Assembly: GCA_004793585.1 (NCBI GenBank)
Contig: SRZB01000008.1
Location: 25,846 to 89,845, forward strand
From: Hominisplanchenecus murintestinalis
GTDB taxonomy: Bacteria; Bacillota; Clostridia; Lachnospirales; Lachnospiraceae
DNA length: 64,000 bases
Direction of reading: 5' to 3'
Shown here: positions 25,776-39,774 of the stretch, one piece after another
Numbering within the stretch: the stretch's first letter is position 1
Layout: every line of letters starts with the position of its first letter
Notes under the pieces: model-generated
The model's input: only the letters and a program-made list of their open reading frames with translations
What the model was told of the DNA's origin: nothing
Database searches by the model: none
Made by a program: the position numbers and the translations under genes

Positions 25776-26057
25776 TTAGCGAACGCCGGATTTCTTCTCG
25801 TCTTTGCCGTGTCCCCTGTAGGTCCTGGTTGCAACGAACTCTCCAAGCTTGTGCCCAACCATGTCCTCTGTAATATATACAGGCACATGCTTTCTGCCGT
25901 CATGGACTGCAATTGTATGTCCAACCATCTGTGGGAAGATTGTAGAACGGCGGGACCAGGTCTTAATAACCTGCTTTTCACCTGCTGCGTTCATAGCGTC
26001 TACTTTTTTAAGTAAGCTTTCATCTGCAAATGGTCCTTTTTTCAGTGATCGAGCCAT
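25776..26057 (-). CDS. rpsS: 30S ribosomal protein S19
   Basis: A 93-residue protein that binds the head of the small subunit together with S13. It begins [23 protein letters not shown] and contains [42 protein letters not shown], the S19 signature. It lies between rplB and rplV with an AAGGAGGTTAGAACCT site. Confidence 0.97.
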   Translation of the reverse strand: MARSLKKGPFADESLLKKVDAMNAAGEKQVIKTWSRRSTIFPQMVGHTIAVHDGRKHVPVYITEDMVGHKLGEFVATRTYRGHGKDEKKSGVR

Positions 26058-26088
26058 AGGTTCTAACCTCCTTATAATCTCTGATTGT

Positions 26089-26934
26089 TTAATTATTCAG
26101 CGCCTTACCGTCACGTCTTCTTACGATAAGCTTATTAGACTGCTTGTTCTTCTTCCTTGTCTTTAAGCCCAGCGCAGGTTTGCCCCAAGGTGTGCATGGA
26201 CCCGGACGTCCGATACCTGTCTTACCTTCACCACCTCCGTGTGGATGGTCGTTGGGGTTCATGACGGAACCGCGGACAGTAGGTCTGATACCCATATGGC
26301 GCTTTCTTCCGGCCTTACCGATATTAATCAGGTTGTGGTCTGCGTTTCCTACTGTACCGATTGTCGCGCGGCATACAACAGGAACCATCCTCATCTCGCC
26401 TGACGGCAGACGAAGCGTCGCATACTTGCCTTCCTTTGCCATAAGCTGCGCGGAGTTTCCTGCGGAACGAACCATCTGTCCGCCTTTTCCCGGATACAGC
26501 TCAATGTTATGAATCAGAGTACCGACAGGAATCTCTGATAACGGCAGACAGTTGCCAAGCCTTACCTCTGCTTCCGGCCCATTCATAATCTTCATGCCGA
26601 CTTTCAGTCCGGCCGGCGCCAGTATATAGGATTTCTCGCCGTCTGCATAGCAGATCAGCGCGATATTTGCTGTTCTGTTCGGATCGTACTCAATCGCAAG
26701 GACATTAGCCTGGATTCCGTCTTTCTTCCTCTTGAAATCCACCAGTCTATACTTTCTTCTGGAGCCGCCCCCGCGGTGTCTTACCGTAATCTTACCCTGG
26801 TTGTTACGTCCAGAGTTTTTCTGAAGGGATACTACCAGGCTCTTCTCCGGCGCTTTCTTTGTGATTTCTGAAAAATCAGAACCACTCATCTGTCTCCGGG
26901 AAGGTGTATATGGTTTATATGTCTTAATTCCCAT
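26089..26934 (-). CDS. rplB: 50S ribosomal protein L2
   Basis: The largest ribosomal protein here, 281 residues, needed for subunit joining and the peptidyl-transferase centre. The N-terminal [21 protein letters not shown] and the C-terminal [13 protein letters not shown] with the catalytically important histidine are present, followed by the basic tail [20 protein letters not shown]. It begins 90 bases after rplW with an AAAGGAGAAAGAATC site. Confidence 0.97.
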   Translation of the reverse strand: MGIKTYKPYTPSRRQMSGSDFSEITKKAPEKSLVVSLQKNSGRNNQGKITVRHRGGGSRRKYRLVDFKRKKDGIQANVLAIEYDPNRTANIALICYADGEKSYILAPAGLKVGMKIMNGPEAEVRLGNCLPLSEIPVGTLIHNIELYPGKGGQMVRSAGNSAQLMAKEGKYATLRLPSGEMRMVPVVCRATIGTVGNADHNLINIGKAGRKRHMGIRPTVRGSVMNPNDHPHGGGEGKTGIGRPGPCTPWGKPALGLKTRKKNKQSNKLIVRRRDGKALNN

Positions 26935-27024
26935 GATTCTTTCTCCTTTCGCCGCCCTGCCCTGTAACAGGAGGACGTTTCACATTTATTGTCACGCTTG
27001 TCTGCGTATGGTTTGAGGAAAATC

Positions 27025-27324
27025 TTACAGTCCCTCGAAAATTTCGATTTCCTTGCTTTCCTCTGTCAGAGCCACGATAGCTTTTTTCGTTTTTGCTGTC
27101 CTTCCGTAAACCATGCCGCGTCTTTTCTTCTTACCGTCAAGGTTCATGGTATTTACGCTTTTTACCTTTGTGCCCTCAAACATTTTTTCAACGGCTTCTT
27201 TGATCTGGCTCTTTGTTGCTTCCGGGTGTACTAAGAAGGTATATTTCTTCTCAGCCATAGCGTTCATACTCTTTTCCGTTACAACCGGTTTAAGGATTAC
27301 GTCGTAATACTGAATTGCTGCCAT
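27025..27324 (-). CDS. rplW: 50S ribosomal protein L23
   Basis: A 99-residue protein at the exit tunnel and the docking site for trigger factor and SRP. It contains [44 protein letters not shown] and the signature [17 protein letters not shown]. The start codon overlaps the rplD stop by one base. Confidence 0.97.
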   Translation of the reverse strand: MAAIQYYDVILKPVVTEKSMNAMAEKKYTFLVHPEATKSQIKEAVEKMFEGTKVKSVNTMNLDGKKKRRGMVYGRTAKTKKAIVALTEESKEIEIFEGL

Positions 27325-27944
27325 TATGCGTACACCTCCTCAATTGCTGCCACAGCGTCCTTTGTCAGGACAAGAGTGTTATATTTCAAAATATCATATA
27401 CGTTAATTGTTCCTGTGTGGGCTGTCTTGACATCCGGCAGGTTCCTTGCTGACAGTGCTACCGTCTGGTCTGCTTCCTTCGTGACAACCAGCGCTTTTTG
27501 GACATTCAGGCTGTCCAGTACGCCCTTCATTGCTTTTGTCTTAATCTCGGTAAGGCTCAGCTCATCCAGGACGAAAATCTTGTTTTCCTGGACTCTTGAA
27601 GTCAGGGCAGATTTCAGCGCGAACCTTTTTTCTTTCTTATTCATCTTGAAGGAATAATCCCTTGGTACCGGAGCGAATACGGTTCCACCGCCTGTCCACT
27701 GCGGCGCCCTTGTTGAACCCTGCCTTGCATGGCCGGTTCCTTTCTGTCTCCACGGCTTTCTTCCGCCGCCGGAAACTTCGGAACGGGTCTTGGCTTTCTG
27801 TGTTCCCTGACGTTTGTTTGCAAGCTGGCTTACAACTGCCATGTGTACCAGATGTTCATTTACTTTTACACCGAATACAGCATCATTCAGCTCAATCGTG
27901 CCAACTTCTTTGCCTTCCATATTGTAAACAGATACGTTTGCCAT
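27324..27944 (-). CDS. rplD: 50S ribosomal protein L4
   Basis: A 206-residue protein whose long loop lines the exit tunnel; in enteric bacteria it also represses the S10 operon. The loop is visible in [36 protein letters not shown]. The start [15 protein letters not shown] and the C-terminal globular part are complete. It lies 26 bases after rplC, with AAGGAGGAACATACAG before the ATG. Confidence 0.97.
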   Translation of the reverse strand: MANVSVYNMEGKEVGTIELNDAVFGVKVNEHLVHMAVVSQLANKRQGTQKAKTRSEVSGGGRKPWRQKGTGHARQGSTRAPQWTGGGTVFAPVPRDYSFKMNKKEKRFALKSALTSRVQENKIFVLDELSLTEIKTKAMKGVLDSLNVQKALVVTKEADQTVALSARNLPDVKTAHTGTINVYDILKYNTLVLTKDAVAAIEEVYA

Positions 27945-27970
27945 CTGTATGTTCCTCCTTCCACAAAATC

Positions 27971-28606
27971 CTATTTACCGGACTTTACGCTTTCTTTAAT
28001 CTTTACTAAAGATTTCTTAGGTCCCGGTACTGCGCCCTTTACTAAGAGAAGATTGTTCTCAGCATCCACTTTTACTACCTCAAGATTCTGGATAGTAACC
28101 TGCTTATTTCCCATCTGGCCGGGCATTTTCTTGCCCTTAAATACCTTACTTGGGTCAGAAGCCGAACCGTTAGAACCTGCATGGCGGTGGAACTTGGAAC
28201 CATGAGTCATAGGTCCTCTGGACTGTCCATGTCTCTTGATGGCGCCCTGGAAACCTTTACCTTTTGAAATGGCAGTCGCGTCAATCTTATCTCCTGCCGT
28301 GAAAACATCGGCTTTGATTTCCTGTGCTACTGCATATCCTTCTGCGTCCTCAAGCTTGAACTCCCTTACATATCTCTTGTAGGAAACCCCTGCTTTGTCA
28401 AAATGTCCTTTCAGCGGCTTGTTCACCAGTTTTTCTCTCTTGTCAACAAAGCCTACCTGAACTGCACTGTAACCGTCATTCTCTACTGTCTTTACCTGTG
28501 TCACTACACACGGTCCTGCCTGGAGTACGGTTACGGGAGTGAGAACTCCGTCCTCATTGAAGATTTGAGTCATTCCGACTTTCGTAGCTAAAATTGCTTT
28601 CTTCAT
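27971..28606 (-). CDS. rplC: 50S ribosomal protein L3
   Basis: A 211-residue protein that initiates large-subunit assembly. It begins [33 protein letters not shown] and carries the L3 signature [27 protein letters not shown] region (here [17 protein letters not shown]). The ATG follows an ACAGGAGGTAAATC site. It is separated from rpsJ by about 147 bases, much longer than elsewhere in the cluster. Confidence 0.97.
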   Translation of the reverse strand: MKKAILATKVGMTQIFNEDGVLTPVTVLQAGPCVVTQVKTVENDGYSAVQVGFVDKREKLVNKPLKGHFDKAGVSYKRYVREFKLEDAEGYAVAQEIKADVFTAGDKIDATAISKGKGFQGAIKRHGQSRGPMTHGSKFHRHAGSNGSASDPSKVFKGKKMPGQMGNKQVTIQNLEVVKVDAENNLLLVKGAVPGPKKSLVKIKESVKSGK

Positions 28607-28753
28607 GATTTACCTCCTGTTTTTCTACAGCGGATTTGGCCCGCTCGGAAATTGAACTGCACCAAATCATCCTAGTCAAACAGTTAATATAAGTGGAACA
28701 TATCGTTACTTCTATATCAACCTTTTAGGATAATTTCATTCTTGCGATGCTGC
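28607..28753 (-). other. 147-base rpsJ-rplC gap
   Basis: No gene. The region is AT-rich in its first half and holds the inverted pair ATCCTA/TAGGAT about 60 bases apart, with TTGACT inside the right part. It could be an extra promoter or regulatory mRNA segment for rplC onward; this is not established. Confidence 0.4.
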
Positions 28754-29071
28754 CTATTTGGTCTTCATCTTGATGTCGATGTAAACGCCGGCCGGCATTT
28801 CCAGCCTTGACAGTGCATCCACCGTCTTCTGCGTTGGAGTCATAATGTCAATCAGTCTCTTATGTGTTCTCTGCTCGAACTGCTCTCTGGAGTCTTTGTA
28901 CTTGTGTACAGCCCTCAGAATCGTGATAACCTCTTTCTTTGTCGGAAGGGGTACCGGTCCGCTCACCTTTGAACCGTTTTTCTTTACAGTTTCAATGATT
29001 TTCTTAGCAGATGCATCAATCAGCTGATGATCATATGCCTTCAATGTGATACGCATTACTTGACTTGCCAT
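28754..29071 (-). CDS. rpsJ: 30S ribosomal protein S10
   Basis: A 105-residue protein of the small-subunit head; with NusB it also takes part in antitermination. It starts with [30 protein letters not shown] and contains the S10 signature [41 protein letters not shown]. It is the first gene of the cluster. A TAGGAGGCGACTTTTTTT leader precedes the ATG, and the promoter is about 230 bases upstream. Confidence 0.97.
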   Translation of the reverse strand: MASQVMRITLKAYDHQLIDASAKKIIETVKKNGSKVSGPVPLPTKKEVITILRAVHKYKDSREQFEQRTHKRLIDIMTPTQKTVDALSRLEMPAGVYIDIKMKTK

Positions 29072-29302
29072 AAAAAAAGTCGCCTCCTATTCGCACTTGA
29101 TTTCAGTACGACAAGCGGTGACTGCACACTCTCCCGTGTGTATCATGAGATACTACACGTTGTTCCCGGGCTTTGCCGGGCAGTTATATTGTACAGTGAC
29201 TTGTCGCCAGTTTCATAACTTGACATTCGCTCCACGGAAAACCTGCGGTTTTCGATCCGCAGCAACCTCACGCTTCTACGCTATCAAGGTCACAACGTCT
29301 TG
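29072..29302 (-). other. Structured 5' leader of the S10 cluster
   Basis: From the promoter to rpsJ is about 230 bases without a gene. CGACAAG (29109-29115) pairs with CTTGTCG (29200-29206) and encloses two hairpins: CACAC (29125-29129)/GTGTG (29136-29140) and CCCGG (29165-29169)/CCGGG (29176-29180). Closer to the promoter is CTGCGG-8-CCGCAG. This looks like a branched leader suited to ribosomal-protein autoregulation. The binding protein is unknown. Confidence 0.55.
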
Positions 29303-29331
29303 ATTATAAAGGAAAACCCTTGTATTGGCAA
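29303..29331 (-). promoter_or_regulatory. Promoter of the S10-spc ribosomal cluster
   Basis: TTGCCA (29326-29331) and TATAAT (29303-29308) on the minus strand are exactly 17 bases apart. The sequence around it, AAAACCCTTG and CAAGGGTTTT, is an inverted repeat of 10 bases centred on the -35, which could also act as a terminator for upstream transcripts. Confidence 0.8.
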
Positions 29332-29375
29332 GGGTTTTCCAGAAAAAATTGTTTTTTTTTCAATACATTATCCTG

Positions 29376-30211
29376 TCACTTCCTGATCAGGATAAGTTTC
29401 GGGAGTTTCTTATTTTTTAAAGTGGTCTTATTCCCATACTTGTCGCAAGCTTCCACACAAATCAGCCGAAGCTTTCCCTTTTTCCCAAACTCTGAAGCAG
29501 AAAGCGTGTATTCATAGCGGCTTTTCTTCCTATTATAAATCATGTCCCCATAAAGCAGTTCTTTTGTGGCAGTATTTTTCCAAACGCAGGCCACATACCG
29601 CATTGGGCTTTTGTCGCTGGCTTTCACATAAAGTTTCGCTTTTCCTTTTTTCTTTACAGTCTTCTTGGTCAGAGCTATGCTCTTTTTACGTACTACGGGA
29701 GCTTTCCCGTCAGCCTTTGTGCCCTGTACGGTGAATTCAGAAAAAGACAAATCATCCACAACGCTTGTAAGCGAGCCTCCCTGACCCAGCACCTTTATAC
29801 CATCCCATTCCTGCATCAAGCTTGTCACTTTTGCATAGGAATATGAATCTGGAAATAGAATATGATCAATCTTCCACTTCCCCGGCTGCATCCCTTCCTC
29901 AATCTTCAGTTCGCCATGAAAAATATTATCCTCCGAAGAGCGCTCAATATCCTGAACTATTTTCTGATCACCCTCTGAGCCCCAAGTAACCCTTGCCACT
30001 TCGCTCCCCAATGCCATTGATTTAATATGCGTATTTTTAACTAAAAAACTGTATTGCAGGGTGTCGCCTTTTTGCAATTGGGCGCGCTGATTTTCCCACC
30101 CTGAATGGGTTCTGCGTCTATCTGTACGTTCGTCCCTGACGCGCTTACCGGAAGAGCAAAAGTTACACATCCCAATAATAACGCTGCTGTCATTCCTTTT
30201 ACCTTTCCCAT
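29376..30211 (-). pseudogene. Frameshifted gene for a secreted protein
   Basis: A signal peptide (MGKVKGMTAALLLGCVTFALPVSASG) with an AGGAAGGAGAGACAGT site starts at 30211, but its frame stops at 30041. The rest continues in another frame to 29376. The shift lies at the three-G run 30080-30082 (CCC on the coding strand). One more C would give QGGKISAP-QLQKGDTLQYSF without a break. Restored, the product has about 278 residues: a secreted beta-rich protein with a Lys-rich repeat near the end (KKTVKKKGKAKLYVKASDKSP) like cell-wall or Ig-like domains. Either the gene is inactivated, the base is a sequencing error, or a -1 shift occurs during translation. Function unknown. Confidence 0.75.
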
Positions 30212-30582
30212 ACTGTCTCTCCTTCCTGTCTTTTCAAAAAATGTTTCAACTTTCATTTCTTAAATCATTATCACCAGAATCACCCAACCGTTTCTCCTAC
30301 ATATACTTTTTTAACTATACCTTCTATTTCTATAAATTATATATATCATCCCTTAACTTATTTATCAATACTGCATAAGTATTTTTATCTGGTTTACTTT
30401 TTATTATATATTTTGACATTATTTTAATATTTACGCAAGAACTCCAGCCCAAATCAATAATATAACACTAACAACACTGTATCTTCTGTTTATTCCTGTC
30501 TCCTCAAAAAAACACTCCTCTCTGATAAGAATTTTCACATTTTAATTCTTATCAAAAAGGAGTTTCTTTGTAACAGTTCAGC
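30212..30582. other. 371-base AT-rich gap
   Basis: This gap between the frameshifted gene and the YwmB-like gene holds an AT-rich stretch (30290-30480) with no frame that has a binding site, and a long hairpin at 30514-30563. The AT-rich part probably carries the promoter of the frameshifted gene, but I cannot pick one -10/-35 pair with confidence. Confidence 0.5.
30503..30563 (-). terminator. Terminator downstream of the YwmB-like gene
   Basis: Inner perfect arms GATAAGAATT (30524-30533) and AATTCTTATC (30544-30553) plus outer arms ACTCCT (30514-30519) and AGGAGT (30558-30563) form one long hairpin. On the minus strand it is followed by GTTTTTTTGAG. Confidence 0.85.
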
Positions 30583-31335
30583 CTATGGCTTCACTGTTAC
30601 GGAATCCAGCCCAACCGCCGGAACCGCCACATACACATAAGTCTTATCGTCATTCACACTGTAATGCATGGCGATGTTCACATTAAACGGCTCGCCTTCA
30701 TGCATCTCATAGTCAAAAATCCACGGCGTATACCCGTAAATCGTATAAAGCTGCATCTCTCGATTTTCCGATACCACCCGGGCATTCATGCTTTCCAGAA
30801 AATCGTCTGCAACTGCATTTCTCTCTTCTAAGGACAGCTTGCCCTGATAGCTCCCGATAATATTCGCAGAGCTTTTACTATTTTCTCCGTAAGGTTCCAT
30901 CAGGCTTTCCAGTTTCTCCCGATAGGCATACGCATCCACCATATCCCCTTCCATAGTAATGTTTATAATAACATACTGGCTGATTTCGCCCTCAACATCG
31001 GCAGTAATGAAGCGCAGGACAGATTTCGCATTGCTTCCCTCTTTCGTGAGACGGGTTTCTTCCCTGTTTTCGTCATACCTGCGGGTAACTTCGATGTTTT
31101 CCGTAATCCCCAGCCCTTCCGCGATATGGCGCAGAAATTTCTCCTGATCCTCAGATTCCAGAAATTCTTTTTTATAAACGCCGTAATATTCTACGGCTCC
31201 TGTCTGCTCCTGCTCTCCAATCCTCGCGAACACCCCGGCAACTTTCTCTTCTTCCTGTTCGTGCCCCTGCGCCAACTGCCCTACAGCCAGAATCCACAAG
31301 AGAAACAGGGAAACCAGCCATCGCTTTTTCAACAT
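30583..31335 (-). CDS. YwmB family secreted protein (TATA-box binding-like fold)
   Basis: A 250-residue protein with an N-terminal signal/anchor (MLKKRWLVSLFLLWILAVGQLAQG), then an acidic segment and a domain with NIEVTRRYDENREETRLTKEGSNAKSVLRF and VDAYAYREKLESLMEPYG, as in the YwmB family. In Bacillus the ywmB gene also lies downstream of the ATP synthase operon, near murAA and spoIID, so position supports the call. GGAGGGATTTTT precedes the ATG. The gap to atpC is 150 bases with a weak hairpin GAGG-ATTTT/AAAAT-CCTC, so some read-through from the atp operon is possible. The function of YwmB is not known; a role in sporulation is often assumed. Confidence 0.75.
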   Translation of the reverse strand: MLKKRWLVSLFLLWILAVGQLAQGHEQEEEKVAGVFARIGEQEQTGAVEYYGVYKKEFLESEDQEKFLRHIAEGLGITENIEVTRRYDENREETRLTKEGSNAKSVLRFITADVEGEISQYVIINITMEGDMVDAYAYREKLESLMEPYGENSKSSANIIGSYQGKLSLEERNAVADDFLESMNARVVSENREMQLYTIYGYTPWIFDYEMHEGEPFNVNIAMHYSVNDDKTYVYVAVPAVGLDSVTVKP

Positions 31336-31486
31336 AAAAATCCCTCCGTCCGGTTATCTCTAATCCGCATCTGTCCAGAGCTGTCTTAAAATACTCTGCT
31401 CTGAACTGTTACATCTTATGATAACCAAACGGAGGGATTTTATACAAAATACCTCTCAGTATTATAAAGCAAACGGTAACTCCATA

Positions 31487-31897
31487 CTACCCTCTCCTGG
31501 ATGCGTCAATACGCGCCAGAGCCCTGTGGAGCGCCAGCTCCGCACGGGTCAGGTTGATATTTGAATCATGCATCTGCATCCGGCGTTCTGCCCTCACCTT
31601 CGCTTCTTCGGCGCGGTTCAAATCGATTTCATTCGGCCACTCTGCCGCCTCTGCCATAATGCTGATTTTATCCGGAAGGATTTCGATAAATCCCTCATGG
31701 AGAGCCGCCGCCCGCTGCCCTTCATCATCCTTGATGATGAGAAGGCCGGGGTCTAAAATCATTGTCATAGGAATATGTCTTTTGTAAATTCCCACCTGGC
31801 CTTCTGTGGTATTCAGCTCTATCATAGAAGCTTCACCCTGAAAAAACACCCTGTCAGGACACACGATTTCCAATTCGAAATATTTGTCAGCTGCCAT
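31487..31897 (-). CDS. atpC: ATP synthase epsilon subunit
   Basis: A 136-residue epsilon subunit of the central stalk, with the N-terminal beta sandwich (FELEIVCPDRVFFQGEASMIELNTTEGQVGIYKRHIPM) and the C-terminal helical pair (RAEEAKVRAERRMQ and LTRAELALHRALARIDA). It couples and partly inhibits the catalytic head. The ATG at 31897 has AGGGGGTGCAGTG before it; a GTG one codon earlier is less likely. It is the last gene of the operon. Confidence 0.96.
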   Translation of the reverse strand: MAADKYFELEIVCPDRVFFQGEASMIELNTTEGQVGIYKRHIPMTMILDPGLLIIKDDEGQRAAALHEGFIEILPDKISIMAEAAEWPNEIDLNRAEEAKVRAERRMQMHDSNINLTRAELALHRALARIDASRRG

Positions 31898-31908
31898 CAC
31901 TGCACCCC

Positions 31909-33321
<1,413 letters not shown>

Positions 33322-33389
33322 TTAACGCGTCATCTTGGTAGATTTGGAAGTTTACTTCCAAACTTTTTCTATCTCACTCCTAAACAAAC

Positions 33390-34247
33390 CTAACTGATTG
33401 CTTCCGCCCCGGCGATGATTTCCGTCAGCTCCTGCGTAATAGAGCCCTGCCTTGCCCTGTTGTACTGAAGGGTCAGGCTGTCAATCATCTCTTCCGCATT
33501 GCTGGTTGCCGCGTCCATAGCCTGCATTCTGGCCCCATTCTCACTGGCGGCTGCTTCCACCAACGCGCCGTACAAAAGGCTCGCCAGGTATTTCGGGATA
33601 ATAATATCCAGCGCCTCCTCCTCGGACGGCTCGTAGTTCATAGGCGTCTTTGCCTCTTCCACTGAAAGCTCGGCCTCGGAAAACTCAACCGGGAGCAGCT
33701 TCATCAGCTTCGGCTCATGCACCACTGTATTTTTGAAAGAAGTATAGGCGAGATAAATCTCTCCCACACGCTCCTCGGCAAAGTCCTCGAGCAGTCTCTG
33801 TCCGATACGCTTCGCGTCGGAAAACAGAGGGGCGTTGATGACGTCGCTGTAATCCTCCGCCACCTGATACCCCTGCTTTTCCAGGCTGTCCCTGCCCTTC
33901 CTTCCGATTGTGTAAAGCAGCACGTCCTCTTTTTTCAGACTGCTTCCGGTAACCAGCTTCGTCACGTTGGAATTGTACCCTCCTGCCAGACCCCGGTTCG
34001 AGGTAATGACAACTACCGCCTTTTTCTCGGATGCGCCGGATTTTAAATATGGATAGTCCAGACTTCCCGAGCGCGCCAGCATAGAGGTTACTGTATTATA
34101 CATATATTGGAAATACGGCCTGGAGTTCTCGGCCCTTTCCTTTGTTTTCTGAAGCTTCACAGTCGAAACCAGCTTCATGGCCTTCGTAATCTGGCTTGTA
34201 CTGGTGATACTGTTTTTCCGCCTCTGAATGTCTCTCATAGAAGCCAT
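33390..34247 (-). CDS. atpG: ATP synthase gamma subunit
   Basis: The 285-residue rotor shaft: the N-terminal helix MASMRDIQRRKNSITSTSQITKAMKLVSTVKLQKTK, a Rossmann-like middle (VVITSNRGLAGGYNSNVTK), and the C-terminal helix ENGARMQAMDAATSNAEEMIDSLTLQYNRARQGSITQELTEI, the gamma signature. It follows atpA by 17 bases. No regulatory cysteine insertion is present. Confidence 0.97.
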   Translation of the reverse strand: MASMRDIQRRKNSITSTSQITKAMKLVSTVKLQKTKERAENSRPYFQYMYNTVTSMLARSGSLDYPYLKSGASEKKAVVVITSNRGLAGGYNSNVTKLVTGSSLKKEDVLLYTIGRKGRDSLEKQGYQVAEDYSDVINAPLFSDAKRIGQRLLEDFAEERVGEIYLAYTSFKNTVVHEPKLMKLLPVEFSEAELSVEEAKTPMNYEPSEEEALDIIIPKYLASLLYGALVEAAASENGARMQAMDAATSNAEEMIDSLTLQYNRARQGSITQELTEIIAGAEAIS

Positions 34248-34264
34248 TTCGTCTCACCCCTCTT

Positions 34265-36332
<2,068 letters not shown>

Positions 36333-36345
<13 letters not shown>

Positions 36346-36848
36346 GTCTCTTCACCTATCTCCTTCAGGGTTTCTTCCACCAGATTGTCCTGGAGCTGTG
36401 CGTCCACTGTCCGGTTCACAACTTTCTGTGCCATCAGCGCGGCCACTTTGATGATTTCTTTCTTCATATCATCTGCAGCGGCTTTCTTCTCCAGCTCTGC
36501 CTGTCTGTTTGCCCTTTCTATGATTCCGGATGCCTCTTTCTTAGCCTCATCAATAATCTTCGCTTCATTCTGCAAAGCTTTCTGCCTGGCCTCGCTCAAA
36601 ATGGCTTCCGCCTCTTTCTCGATTTCCCTGATTTTCCCGTCATAATCCGCTTTCAGCGCCGCTGCTTCTTCTTTATCTTTCTTCGCTGAATCAATATCGT
36701 CTCTAATCTTATCCTGCCTCTTTTTCAAAAACTCCCTCGCCGGGTTAAACAGCAGGTAGGACAGAAAAGCAAACATCACTAGCACGGAAATCATCAGCAG
36801 CACCGCATCATGGATTAACTGAGGGTCCAGGTTGAACAATCGTTCCAA
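36333..36848 (-). CDS. atpF: ATP synthase b subunit
   Basis: A 171-residue stator stalk with one membrane helix near the start (AVLLMISVLVMFAFLSYLLF) and a long charged helix rich in Lys, Glu and Ala (RQDKIRDDIDSAKKDKEEAAALKADYDGKI and onward). A single b gene is present, so the stator is a homodimer. It lies 73 bases after atpE with a GGAGG site. Confidence 0.95.
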
Positions 36849-36921
36849 GAGCCCGCCTCCTCTCTAAATAAATATGTCTCTTATATTCTCATGCTGCCCG
36901 CCATGCGGACATGGCTGCAGC

Positions 36922-37937
<1,016 letters not shown>

Positions 37938-37941
37938 ACTC

Positions 37942-38352
37942 TCACCTCTCTTTCGCTTCCTTTTTATGAATCAGCCTGTGCAGTACAGGCTGGAAATATG
38001 CCCCAAACTTCAATGTGAACAACCCTGCAAATACAGCTATCGGGCTCCCCAGACGCAGCAGATATGCCACGCCAAAAAGAACCAGCACCATTCCCATCCG
38101 AAGCACGGACATTTTCTGCATGTAGCTCTTCGCATCTGTCTCCGTACGCTCAAGCGATTGCTCAATGCTATAGTTCATGTGAATCGCCAGAAGCGCAGAT
38201 GCTGCGACACCTAGTAAAAGCCCCTGCGAAAACCCCCACTTATCAGAAATAAACCAAATGAAAATCATCCATATGGCAGCTCCGAAAATCAGGATGCCTA
38301 GCAGAAGCTCCTTCACCACTGTGTTCAGCCGTTTGATGGAATCCCTAATCAT
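37942..38352 (-). CDS. ATP synthase subunit I (AtpI-like)
   Basis: A 136-residue protein with four membrane segments (LLLGILIFGAAIWMIFIWF, GLLLGVAASALLAIHM, MGMVLVLFGVAYLL, PIAVFAGLFTLKFGAYFQP), in the position and with the layout of AtpI family proteins that help assemble the c ring and may handle magnesium. It overlaps the AtpZ-type gene by 8 bases. Exact function in this group is not settled. Confidence 0.85.
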   Translation of the reverse strand: MIRDSIKRLNTVVKELLLGILIFGAAIWMIFIWFISDKWGFSQGLLLGVAASALLAIHMNYSIEQSLERTETDAKSYMQKMSVLRMGMVLVLFGVAYLLRLGSPIAVFAGLFTLKFGAYFQPVLHRLIHKKEAKER

Positions 38353-38575
38353 GCTTTTTTCCTCCTTCTTGCCTTATCATGCCCTGCAGAAGAATCCAGG
38401 TGTTTCTTCCACCTGCGAGGATTCCCAATATCAGCAGCATCGGCACTGTGCTCCAGCCAGACTTCTCATCCAGCCAGGCGCCAAGAAAGACACACAAAAC
38501 AATGGGAGCCAGCATACTGATTCCAACCTGGGTAACCATTGCCAAATACTTCATGACATCCTTATCCGGTCTCAT
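38345..38575 (-). CDS. AtpZ/AtpI-family small membrane protein
   Basis: A 76-residue protein with two membrane helices: MVTQVGISMLAPIVLCVFLGAWLDEK and TVPMLLILGILAGGRNTWILLQ. The G-x-x-L-D-x-K between them and the GG-x-R/N end are typical of the AtpZ (ATPase gene 1) family found first in the atp operons of Firmicutes. It pairs with AtpI and may form a cation channel or chaperone. It is the first gene after the promoter at 38608-38636. Confidence 0.85.
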   Translation of the reverse strand: MRPDKDVMKYLAMVTQVGISMLAPIVLCVFLGAWLDEKSGWSTVPMLLILGILAGGRNTWILLQGMIRQEGGKKHD

Positions 38576-38607
38576 ATGCTGCCTCCTTTCACATGAACTT
38601 TAGGAAT

Positions 38608-38636
38608 ATATTATCTCATTTTCCTCAAATTGTCTA
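38608..38636 (-). promoter_or_regulatory. Promoter of the atp operon
   Basis: On the minus strand TAGACA (38631-38636) and TAATAT (38608-38613) are 17 bases apart, about 30 bases before the first gene. No operator-like dyad is visible. Confidence 0.7.
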
Positions 38637-38654
38637 GCTGTTTTTCTTTCAGAT

Positions 38655-39716
38655 TTACTCCGGTCTCTTAGATTTCTCCCCCTGCTGCGTCTCCCCCCAG
38701 AGCTCCCGTACACACTCCAGAACAATAAGAAGGCTTACAGGTCCGAGAATTACCCCGGAAACACCGAAAATATACAGCCCGGCATAAACTACCAGCGCGA
38801 TAACAATGGGATACATCCCCATTTTGTCCCCTAAAAGTTTCGGTTCCAGGTATTCTCTGGTAGTATTTGCCACCAAAAAGAGGGTGAAATACGCTGCCGC
38901 ATGGAAAAAGTCGCTGCGCAGCACACAGAGCAGCGCCCAGGGTATGAAAATAGTTCCGGTTCCGATAAACGGCAGCACGTCAAGAATCCCAATCAGGATA
39001 CCCGCCAGCAGCGCATACGGATTCCCCAGCATCCAAAGTCCCGCCACACAGATTACCGTAACCACCAGCATAATAATCATCTGTGCTTTCAGGTAAGCGC
39101 CTCCCAGTTTCCACAGACGCTCAAAAATATTCACCATCCTCTGGTAGCCCCGGCAGCCCTGGAGTTTATCACGGATAGCGTCATAGTCCTTGATAATAAG
39201 AAGCACTGCGACAAAAATCAGGAAAAAAATCCCCAATATTTTCAGGAACCCTATAACATACTCAATCGAATACTGTACCAGCCCCGGAACTGCATAATTT
39301 TGGATATGCTCCTGCGCCCTGTCCATGTTTTGCTCCAAAAACAGCATCACTTCGCCGCCGTCCACCCCAAACGCACTTTCCACTTGCCGGCAGCAGCTCC
39401 ACGCAATCTCGTTTACCTGTGTTTTGTAATACTCAAGATGCGCTACTACACCGCGTATCTGCTCACAAATCCGCGTCCCCAAAAACCATCCTGCCGCCAA
39501 AACCGCGGCTGTTCCCGCCAGAAGGATTCCCAGCGTAATCAGCCCTTTATTCACAGGCATTTTCTTTTCCATCCTGTCAGCAAGCGGATAAATCCACCGT
39601 GCCAGTAAAAATGCAATAAGAAAGGGAGCTACCGCCGGCAGCAAATATTTCATACTAAGATACACCGCCAGGGTAATTCCCGTTATTCCCAAAATCTTCT
39701 TCGCTTTATCCGTCAT
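38655..39716 (-). CDS. AI-2E/YtvI-type membrane permease
   Basis: A 353-residue membrane protein of the AI-2E transporter/permease superfamily (PF01594), the group that includes the sporulation protein YtvI. It has about eight membrane segments, a soluble coiled middle region (about 85-150), and the conserved ILIGILDVLPFIGTGTIFIPWAL and EPKLLGDKMGMYPIVI blocks. Its C-terminal tail is charged (GETQQGEKSKRPE). The substrate is unknown; sodium/proton antiport has been shown for some relatives. It stands alone behind the atp promoter region. A second family member is at 56044. Confidence 0.85.
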   Translation of the reverse strand: MTDKAKKILGITGITLAVYLSMKYLLPAVAPFLIAFLLARWIYPLADRMEKKMPVNKGLITLGILLAGTAAVLAAGWFLGTRICEQIRGVVAHLEYYKTQVNEIAWSCCRQVESAFGVDGGEVMLFLEQNMDRAQEHIQNYAVPGLVQYSIEYVIGFLKILGIFFLIFVAVLLIIKDYDAIRDKLQGCRGYQRMVNIFERLWKLGGAYLKAQMIIMLVVTVICVAGLWMLGNPYALLAGILIGILDVLPFIGTGTIFIPWALLCVLRSDFFHAAAYFTLFLVANTTREYLEPKLLGDKMGMYPIVIALVVYAGLYIFGVSGVILGPVSLLIVLECVRELWGETQQGEKSKRPE

Positions 39717-39774
39717 ACTAATTTTCCCCGTTTCTCTGGTGTGATTGGGTTTAGTATGTGCGAATCTCTTTTTG

